Source: Bovifimicola sp050309585 (GTDB lineage Bacteria; Bacillota; Clostridia; Lachnospirales; Lachnospiraceae). Taken from it: DNA of 20,012 nt. Positions 13,626 through 20,012 of the stretch are shown in pieces. The stretch covers positions 1 through 20,012 of the forward strand of contig JBNRML010000138.1 of the NCBI GenBank assembly GCA_050309585.1. Reading direction: 5' to 3'. The translations under genes and the position numbers were made by a program. The notes beneath the pieces are model-generated. The model did no database searches. It was not told the DNA's origin and saw nothing but the letters and a program-made list of their open reading frames with translations. The number at the start of each line of letters is the position of its first letter. The stretch's first letter is position 1.

Positions 13626-16253
13626 CTATTCTTTTATTAACTTTAATTTTTTTAGTCTTGCCCTAATAGCCCCTGTTGTTCTTCCATGTATTTCTGACAA
13701 ATCACGAGTACTAAACTGGCCGCTCTCGTACTCATTGGTTAATTTTCTATCCTCTTCCTCTGTCCATGGCATATAGGCGCCTGCATGTTTTTCGCGTATT
13801 TCAGCAAACCAATCACTCTCAACTTTTTCCTCTTCTTCAAGTTCGTCCTCAGCAATCATTTCTCTCACGAATCTCTCTACCAACATCTGTTGAATAATCT
13901 GAGGATACATTAATACAGTGTAAGCATAGCCTTTTTCGCTGACCTTTTCGATTACTTTAACGCCAAGTTTTATTCCCTTTTCAGTAGGCAGCTTATCAAA
14001 TCTCCCGCCCACTTCTTTTTCCTCAATTACCTCCTCAGCTAACAATATTTCCATTAGTCTCGTTGCTGGAATTTTCTTTATATTATCTCTTCCACAAATG
14101 CGATTCATTTCATCACGTATATCAGAAATATATAAAAATTCTGAATATATAAAATTATCCGCTTCTTCCTGAAGAAGAAAGAACTCTTGCTTCCCAGCTT
14201 TTTTCTTTCTTTTCATTTTTACACCAGACTCAACGTACTGACTAATTTCCTTTTTGTTCTGAACGATCTCTGGATATTCTCCTATACACTCTTCAATCAA
14301 TACGAGAAAACGTTCACCATACTTAACAAATTTGTTCTCCCCTACACCAGAAACGTTAAGCATCTCGCTCTTTGATGCAGGTACTTTTACTGCCATATCT
14401 ATCAAAGTCTTATCACTGAAAATAATGTATGGAGGCATATTTTCTTCTCTGGCAATCTCAAGGCGAAGTTCTCTAAATTTATCAAACAGTTTGAAACCTG
14501 CAGATGTAAGAGATTCCATACCTTTTGACTTTTTCTTTGTTTTTGTGTCCTTTTCAGGAAGCTTGTCTTCATCGTTAATTTTCACTAACACCTTTTTTTC
14601 CGGATTTTTCAGTCCAGTAATATCTCCTAGTTTAAGCACCTGAAAATCCCCTACCAAGAGATATCCTTCTAATACTAACTGTTCTATTAATCGTTTTAGC
14701 AGATTCTTATTGGTTGCCGCAAGCACACCATAGGATTTGTAATCTACCGCACCTATCTCTTCCAGCCTTGCCGTTTTTGCCCCAACAACCGTATCAATGA
14801 TAATCCCCTTACCATACCTACCCTTGGCTTCATACACACAGTTAATAATCTTCTTTGCCGCATCAGTCATGTCTAAAGTTTCGAACTCTCTCTGACAATT
14901 ACCGCAATCTTCGCAAGGCTTCTCCGGATTTTCTCCAAAGTATTTCAAAATATAATTACGAAGACATTCTGTCGTGTAACAATATCTTTCCATGCTTTGC
15001 AAACGCTGTGTATCTCGTTCTTTGACAATCTCTCTATCAATCGAATCTAACTCCGCCGTTTCCTTATGGTCTATCAAGAATCGGTTAATGATAATATCCT
15101 GTGGCGAGAATAAAAGAATGCACTTGGCGTCCATTCCATCTCGACCAGCTCTTCCTGCCTCCTGATAATAGTTTTCCATGCTCTGTGGCATATTATAATG
15201 AATAACAAATCTAACATTGGATTTATCTATTCCCATACCAAAAGCATTTGTTGCAACTACAATACTTGTATAATCAAACACAAAATCATCCTGCATTTTC
15301 TTTCTTTCGGCAGAACTCATTCCAGCATGATATTTTGCTACTGAAACGCCTTTACTCTTTAACAGTTCATAAAGACTGTCAACATTCTTCCTCGTGGCAC
15401 AATAAACTATTCCACTCTCGTCAAGATGCTTCAATACATAATCAATAACATACTGTTCTTTGCTCTTTGGCTTATCTACCTGAAAAAATAGATTATCTCG
15501 ATTGAAACCAGTTACTAAGACATATGGATTATTAAGTCCCAAAGTGCATACTATATCTTCTCTAACGTTTTCTGTTGCAGTAGCTGTAAATGCACTTAAA
15601 ATTGGTCTCTTTTCCAGCATTTTTACAAACTCTACAATTTTCATATAACTCGGACGAAAATCCTGTCCCCATTGAGAAATACAATGAGCCTCATCCACTG
15701 TCACCATCGAGATTTGCACGTCGCGCACCAACTCAAGAAATCCCTCAGTAACAAGACGTTCCGGAGCCACGTATATTATTTTATATAATCCCTGTCTTGC
15801 GTTTCTGACAGTCTCATAAAATGCACTTTCAGATAAGGAACTATTAATAAATGCTGCCGAAACACCCGCTTCATTTAAAGCTTTTACTTGATCCTGCATA
15901 AGTGAAATAAGCGGTGAAATAACCAATGTTATACCTGACAACATCATCGCAGGAATCTGATAACATACTGACTTTCCGGCACCTGTAGGCATAACTGCAA
16001 AAGCATCTCTTCCTGACAAGATGCTATCTATTACTTGCTTCTGGCCATCCCTAAAAGAATCGTAACCAAATAAGACCTTTAAAGCTTCTTCTGGCGTACG
16101 GTATCTTTCATCTTTCACTGCAGAACTATCATAAAAGTTTACATTCTCGTATACAAGCAAATCTTCTTTTTCTTCGAAATCTTCGGCCATATCGAAAAGA
16201 CTAGTCCATAATGATTCTTCGTCCATAAAACCATCATCATAATTATTACTCAT
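13626..16253 (-). CDS. RecQ-family ATP-dependent DNA helicase with C-terminal extension
   Basis: The ATG at 16253, five bases after AGGTGG, is preferred to the in-frame GTG at 16262, and gives 875 residues. Helicase motifs are complete: MPTGAGKSVCYQIP (Walker A, K94), VDEAHCISQWGQDFRPSY, AFTATAT, GIVYCATRKN, VVATNAFGMGIDKSNVRFVI and ENYYQEAGRAGRDG (arginine finger region near 360-373). After them come the RecQ zinc site (C430, C447, C450, C453), a winged-helix RQC region (about 460-545) and an HRDC domain (about 585-660). Canonical RecQ proteins stop near 600-700 residues. Here another ~200 follow: a basic linker, a region near 690-800 I do not recognise, an acidic stretch, and a SANT-like HTH with MPWTEEEDRKLTNEYE and RTTGAIRARLKKLKL. 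RecQ unwinds DNA 3'-5'. The pairing with a UvrD-type helicase 26 bases upstream indicates joint work on DNA ends or forks, perhaps of phage. Confidence 0.95.
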   Translation of the reverse strand: MSNNYDDGFMDEESLWTSLFDMAEDFEEKEDLLVYENVNFYDSSAVKDERYRTPEEALKVLFGYDSFRDGQKQVIDSILSGRDAFAVMPTGAGKSVCYQIPAMMLSGITLVISPLISLMQDQVKALNEAGVSAAFINSSLSESAFYETVRNARQGLYKIIYVAPERLVTEGFLELVRDVQISMVTVDEAHCISQWGQDFRPSYMKIVEFVKMLEKRPILSAFTATATENVREDIVCTLGLNNPYVLVTGFNRDNLFFQVDKPKSKEQYVIDYVLKHLDESGIVYCATRKNVDSLYELLKSKGVSVAKYHAGMSSAERKKMQDDFVFDYTSIVVATNAFGMGIDKSNVRFVIHYNMPQSMENYYQEAGRAGRDGMDAKCILLFSPQDIIINRFLIDHKETAELDSIDREIVKERDTQRLQSMERYCYTTECLRNYILKYFGENPEKPCEDCGNCQREFETLDMTDAAKKIINCVYEAKGRYGKGIIIDTVVGAKTARLEEIGAVDYKSYGVLAATNKNLLKRLIEQLVLEGYLLVGDFQVLKLGDITGLKNPEKKVLVKINDEDKLPEKDTKTKKKSKGMESLTSAGFKLFDKFRELRLEIAREENMPPYIIFSDKTLIDMAVKVPASKSEMLNVSGVGENKFVKYGERFLVLIEECIGEYPEIVQNKKEISQYVESGVKMKRKKKAGKQEFFLLQEEADNFIYSEFLYISDIRDEMNRICGRDNIKKIPATRLMEILLAEEVIEEKEVGGRFDKLPTEKGIKLGVKVIEKVSEKGYAYTVLMYPQIIQQMLVERFVREMIAEDELEEEEKVESDWFAEIREKHAGAYMPWTEEEDRKLTNEYESGQFSTRDLSEIHGRTTGAIRARLKKLKLIKE

Positions 16254-16279
16254 TGTAACCACCTACCAATACTTCTTTT

Positions 16280-19200
16280 TTACTCTTCCGAATCCTCATC
16301 TTCAAAAATTTCTCTGTTTGGATCTTCCAAGTACTTTTTAAAATCCTTTATCTGTTTCTTCGTAATACATTCATCAAAATGATTTCCATTATACGTTGGA
16401 TGAAGAACCGGATACTTTGCCTTGGTCTTAAGCATATAGTGATTATTAATCAACCATTGAACAACAGCTCGCATATCGTCTCTACTCATATCCGCATAGA
16501 TTCCATACTCTGGAACTTCATTTAACTTATGCTTTACAATCTGTTTCCTATTGCCTCCACGTAAAACACTGATAAGAATCGTGATTCCAAAATAGTAATT
16601 CTCACTAATGTGTCCTAAACAATTAATAGTATTTCTCGCTAGCTCCATCAAATCCTTCCCTTTGAAACTCATATCATTCGAATCATTGGTTTCCATGACC
16701 TTTGTTTTTTCAGGAACTGCTATCTGTGTATTTTTATCTTTTGCCGAAATAATAGTTCTCGCAACAAACTGTTCAGGTTTTACTTCCGGAATATTTGTCA
16801 CCTTAGGTTTTTGCATTGATTTTTGTGTAGGCATTCCTCTTTCTTCAACCGGAACAACAGTCACTGCTGAGACAAATGGTTCAGCAAAATCAGGTTCAAT
16901 ATTCTTTAGTGTAAGGTATTCATTTGTACCAATAGTATTATTGCACCCTGTCTTATCATTCTTATAATTCGTACATCCTAAGAAATATCCATTTCCTGCG
17001 CTCTTTGCTATCAGATATCCATCCCGGCATTTATCGCACTTCATTATCGCCAATTTGCCTGCTTTAATATCATTAGTCATAAAGCCACACATTTCTTGGT
17101 CATTTGTGCACATATATAATTTCAAACCATAGGCATTCTTATATCTGAACTGCAACGGATACCCGCAAATAGGACATACTTTTCTTGTCGAGTTCTGTTT
17201 TATTTCCTCCTCATTCCACTTTCCATTAAGAACAACACTCTTATAATCATGTTTTATCTCAAGCAGAAATTCTGAAGGGTTTTGTTCCGGAGCAATAAAA
17301 TATACTCTATTCTTTGTTCTAGTCATTGCAACATAAAACAGTCTTCTCTCCTCTGCATAATCAATAGAATTATCTCCCTTGATTACAAACGACAGAACTG
17401 GATCATCTTCTATCTTTGAAGGAAAGCCGTAAGTTTCATTCTTTCCATTCACAACAATAACATTGTCATAACCAAGTCCTTTTGCCATATGTACTGTCAT
17501 AAACGTAATATCTAATTGCGGATACTTTACTGACTTTATTTTGCTTTCTCTAGTCTTATATTCAAATAAACCAGAACGTTCTAAGTAATCCCCATCAAAA
17601 CCATATCTTCCCAATAAGAGGATTGAACCAGCATCTTTCTTTCCAGCCTGACGACTATACTCCATTATCTGATTAAGAGCCGTTTCAACTGCATTTGCAG
17701 TAGCATACAATGCTCCACTTCTTCTATCGTCGCCTCTTTGCTTGTATGAACTATCATATGTATAAATAATTACAGGATCATCTATATTCTTTGGTGAAAT
17801 AAGCTGCTTCTCAATTTGAGTAGGATTCTTTTGAATAAAATTGCCCGCTATGTCAATTACATCTTGTGCATTTCTATATGTGCGTACGATTTTTAAGAGT
17901 TTTGCATATCCCATCTTCTCTTGAAATTTAGTGAACAATGAAATATCCGAACCACTGAAAGCATATATTGACTGCCAATCATCTCCAACAGCTATTATTT
18001 TTCCATCACAAACCTCTGAAATAGCTGTAGTCAAATCAAAACGCTGTCTAGAAATATCCTGGTACTCATCCACAATAATATATTTGAAATGAAGCTTCTC
18101 CTTCATTTCCTTAACTTGACGAAGTACCCGCGCCGATTCGTTTATCATATCCTCAAAATCAACAGCACTGTTTTCTTTTAAATATCTCTGATACTCTAAG
18201 TAGCAATCTTGACAAATATTCAAGAATAATCTTGATCTGACATTTGTTGTAGAATGATACATTCTGTCAAACTCATCAACATCGAATCCATTTGTTTTAA
18301 AATTCGTAACGAATCTACAAATAAGGTTAACCAGCTTTCGGACATATCTTGACTCCTCTGAGGAAATAAGCTTATCCATAACTTCCTTATTTGATCTTGG
18401 TGTTAATTCGAAACCTGCAGCTTCCAATTTTTCCTGCAGATGTTTCAGCAAACTCCTCTTATCATTGAACTCTGAAAAAGTATAAATCAAAGTGGTTCCA
18501 TGCTCTCTATGGAGCTTCACTTTATCATTTACACTATGCTTATATCTTACCAATTCTTCCTCTGTAAATCGGCTATTTTTTCCATCCTCAGTAACACCAA
18601 AATGTTCAATATAAGCTACCTTATCTCCTTGTCTAATAATAAAATCCGGTGTATATGGTTTTCTCGAAAATGTAATATTATATGGATAGATTGGTTCATA
18701 CTCATAATCAATATTGTTCAGATACAAGAAGTTAGCTATCTGCACTTCCTGATAAGATTTCAATACTTCATTCTGAATAGTTACCTTCTTCTTGTTTCTG
18801 GCATCTACTACTTCACGTCTAAACTCGTCCAATTCACTTCGCATAGTCGTATAGTTTGCCTTCGCAGTTTTGTTGAAGAACTCATTCAAATCAGCCCCTT
18901 CATAAGGAGCTTCAAAATATGAGGCAAAGAACATAATGAGGTTATTTACCAAAACCTCATTTGTAAGAATTGATTGTTTAAAATAATCCTGTAAAAGAAA
19001 ATATAACTTAGAGCCATCAAATATATTTAATGGTTCTGGATCATTTATTCTTAAAATTGCATTACCAGTTGAGTGGAACGTCGCAATAGGACAATCTATA
19101 TGAAGATCCTTATTTATCTTTTCACGAAGCTCACCTACCGCTTTATTCGTAAAAGAAATAACCAATATATCTCTTGGCTCTATTCCTTTCTTTTCAACCA

Positions 19201-19711
19201 AATATTTAACCTTAGCAGCAACTGTAGTTGTTTTGCCAGCTCCAGCTCCAGCAATTACGAGACAGTAATCCTCATCTGTTAAAATTACCTTTCTTTGGTC
19301 TTCATCAAGCACAATAACTGGGTCAACATCTTTTAGAATATTATCGAGATATTCTTTCTCTGATAACATTTGATTCTTTATATTTTCATCATTTGCAGCA
19401 TCAACCCTCTCCCCAAGGTGGTCATACAAATCAATAATCCTTAAGACCTCTCCTTCTGTAATTCCATTTTGAGTGCAATAGTTTTTCAGCATCTTGCTAT
19501 TCTGCAAAACCCTGAAATATTCAACAATATCTTTATACACAGGTATTATTTCTGCATACTCACTTCTAGCCACATACTCAGTACCTTTTAGTAATGCATT
19601 TAACTCATCCTGTAATTCATAAATTCTTATACATTCTGAGCTTGGTTCTGCCTTTATCTTCTTCCTTCCCAATTTTTCGCCAAAGCTCATCATTCGTGAA
19701 AAAAAGTCCAT
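16280..19711 (-). CDS. UvrD/Rep-type helicase with inserted nuclease domain, zinc ribbons and RQC-like winged helix
   Basis: The protein is 1143 residues. The ATG at 19711 has only a weak AAGAAG site, but an in-frame TAA lies just upstream. SF1A helicase motifs are intact: CLVIAGAGAGKTTTVA (K160), ISFTNKAVGELREKI, FKYIIVDEYQDISRQRFD (D548, E549), GDDWQSIYAFSGSD, FMTVHMAKGLGYDNVIV and RLFYVAMTRTKNRVYF. Inserted at about residues 315-435 is a segment with YQEVQIANFLYLN, KPYTPDFIIRQG and VAYIEHFGV, whose E322, D356 and E369 fit a PD-(D/E)XK-type nuclease. After the helicase core come two zinc ribbons (C846, C849, C868, C875; C892, C895, C913, C923). A C-terminal domain at 1023-1108 (YYFGITILISVLRGGNRKQI to YPVLHPTYNG) matches the RQC winged helix of RecQ. 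The stop is 26 bases before the RecQ start. The likely role is DNA unwinding and cutting, with defence inferred from context. Confidence 0.9.
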   Translation of the reverse strand: MDFFSRMMSFGEKLGRKKIKAEPSSECIRIYELQDELNALLKGTEYVARSEYAEIIPVYKDIVEYFRVLQNSKMLKNYCTQNGITEGEVLRIIDLYDHLGERVDAANDENIKNQMLSEKEYLDNILKDVDPVIVLDEDQRKVILTDEDYCLVIAGAGAGKTTTVAAKVKYLVEKKGIEPRDILVISFTNKAVGELREKINKDLHIDCPIATFHSTGNAILRINDPEPLNIFDGSKLYFLLQDYFKQSILTNEVLVNNLIMFFASYFEAPYEGADLNEFFNKTAKANYTTMRSELDEFRREVVDARNKKKVTIQNEVLKSYQEVQIANFLYLNNIDYEYEPIYPYNITFSRKPYTPDFIIRQGDKVAYIEHFGVTEDGKNSRFTEEELVRYKHSVNDKVKLHREHGTTLIYTFSEFNDKRSLLKHLQEKLEAAGFELTPRSNKEVMDKLISSEESRYVRKLVNLICRFVTNFKTNGFDVDEFDRMYHSTTNVRSRLFLNICQDCYLEYQRYLKENSAVDFEDMINESARVLRQVKEMKEKLHFKYIIVDEYQDISRQRFDLTTAISEVCDGKIIAVGDDWQSIYAFSGSDISLFTKFQEKMGYAKLLKIVRTYRNAQDVIDIAGNFIQKNPTQIEKQLISPKNIDDPVIIYTYDSSYKQRGDDRRSGALYATANAVETALNQIMEYSRQAGKKDAGSILLLGRYGFDGDYLERSGLFEYKTRESKIKSVKYPQLDITFMTVHMAKGLGYDNVIVVNGKNETYGFPSKIEDDPVLSFVIKGDNSIDYAEERRLFYVAMTRTKNRVYFIAPEQNPSEFLLEIKHDYKSVVLNGKWNEEEIKQNSTRKVCPICGYPLQFRYKNAYGLKLYMCTNDQEMCGFMTNDIKAGKLAIMKCDKCRDGYLIAKSAGNGYFLGCTNYKNDKTGCNNTIGTNEYLTLKNIEPDFAEPFVSAVTVVPVEERGMPTQKSMQKPKVTNIPEVKPEQFVARTIISAKDKNTQIAVPEKTKVMETNDSNDMSFKGKDLMELARNTINCLGHISENYYFGITILISVLRGGNRKQIVKHKLNEVPEYGIYADMSRDDMRAVVQWLINNHYMLKTKAKYPVLHPTYNGNHFDECITKKQIKDFKKYLEDPNREIFEDEDSEE

Positions 19712-19721
19712 ATCTTCTTAA

Positions 19722-19731
19722 AAGGGAATTC
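19722..19731. promoter_or_regulatory. GGGAATTCCC palindrome in the UvrD leader
   Basis: A perfect 10-base palindrome lies 11-20 bases ahead of the UvrD start codon, between a GGAGG sequence and the AUG. It could be an operator half or a small mRNA hairpin near the start codon. A chance occurrence is possible. Confidence 0.3.
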
Positions 19732-19782
19732 CCTCATCCTCCACAATTTTATTGTCATTCTAAACTTTTCACTATATATTTC

Positions 19783-19811
19783 ATTATATTCCTTTATCCG
19801 AATATTTTCAA
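19783..19811 (-). promoter_or_regulatory. Promoter of the helicase operon
   Basis: On the minus strand TTGAAA (19806-19811) is followed by 17 bases and a perfect TATAAT (19783-19788), about 70 bases before the UvrD start. It is the strongest promoter match I found in the window. An inverted repeat GAATAT/ATATTC (19800-19805 and 19813-19818) brackets the -35 box and could be a repressor site. Confidence 0.75.
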
Positions 19812-19885
19812 CATATTCCCGCTCTCTTTTATCTTTTATCGTAATCGTAATACACCGCAATGTAACTCACATCATAAGGAAACTA

Positions 19886-20012
19886 TACTGCTTCCACAAC
19901 GCCTCAAGCAGTGGAAGTGGTGACCCACTTTCATTTTTTGCTTGTCGGTGGCATTCCCCCAATCCCCTAAGAACCTCAATGTCATTAAGATAAGAAATCT
20001 ATTATTTAGAAC
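19886..20012. other. Intergenic region with nested inverted repeats at the window end
   Basis: No gene is visible in the 301 bases upstream of UvrD. At 19892-19917 CTTCCAC and GTGGAAG form an inverted repeat. Overlapping it, AAGTGG-TGAC-CCACTT (about 19915-19930) is a near-palindrome. The word TGACCCACTTT here matches 5355-5365, next to the truncated integrase. An IS21-like end remnant or an operator are possible readings. Confidence 0.35.

Noticed and set aside
16280..19711. Gabija system, because a UvrD-like helicase is present
   Set aside because: No TOPRIM/ATPase GajA is next to it, and the helicase has extra domains that GajB lacks.
19697..19733. Possible leader peptide MREFPFKKIW overlapping the UvrD start
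   Set aside because: Its ATG directly touches the GGAGG with no spacing, and nothing else supports translation.

Overview
The window is AT-rich DNA from a Gram-positive anaerobe. Strong AAGGAGG-type ribosome sites, frequent TTG/GTG starts and the protein families present (Tn916-type integrases, DUF4238, small HTH proteins, this type I restriction locus) point to a Clostridia member, most likely a gut Lachnospiraceae. This taxonomic call is inference. Nearly every gene lies on the minus strand, so transcription runs from high to low coordinates. There are no tRNA, rRNA or ribosomal-protein genes and no CRISPR array. The window reads as an accessory or defence island.

19711-11731 (upstream end of the minus strand): a compact six-gene operon behind a near-consensus promoter. 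It encodes a 1143-aa UvrD-type helicase with an inserted PD-(D/E)XK-like nuclease domain, two zinc ribbons and a RecQ-type winged helix; a long RecQ-family helicase with an extra C-terminal region and a terminal SANT-like HTH; a small HTH protein; an HNH nuclease; a MazG-like NTP pyrophosphohydrolase; and a truncated phospholipase-D-like protein. I cannot match this set to a named defence system. It is the best candidate here for an undescribed one.

11655-9063: a zinc-finger/OB-fold-like protein, a DUF4868 (KwaB-like) protein and a four-helix membrane protein (KwaA-like). This is a Kiwa-like module with the B gene before the A gene and an extra upstream gene.

9000-7350: an IS110-family element of the IS1111 type with 14-bp inverted repeats. 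A structured ~400-nt non-coding end downstream of the transposase is a bridge-RNA candidate. It appears to have landed between the ribosome site and the start codon of the next gene, DUF4238.

7342-5439: the DUF4238 gene and an orphan gene with a possible nuclease motif, each followed by a similar terminator. 5390-4430: an integrase pseudogene, cut at its 5' end and frameshifted, abutting what may be an IS21-type end.

4344-281: a PIN/NYN-like RNase gene, a small orphan, and then a collapsed Fic / type I restriction-modification locus. Here fic, hsdM, hsdS, a HARE-HTH-type gene, hsdR and the locus integrase are reduced to start and end fragments joined by deletions, including an hsdM/hsdS junction and an in-frame hsdR::integrase chimera. 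Only a HEPN-like gene looks whole. A minus-strand terminator at 154-185 closes the run. The first 78 bases may be the tail of a plus-strand gene.
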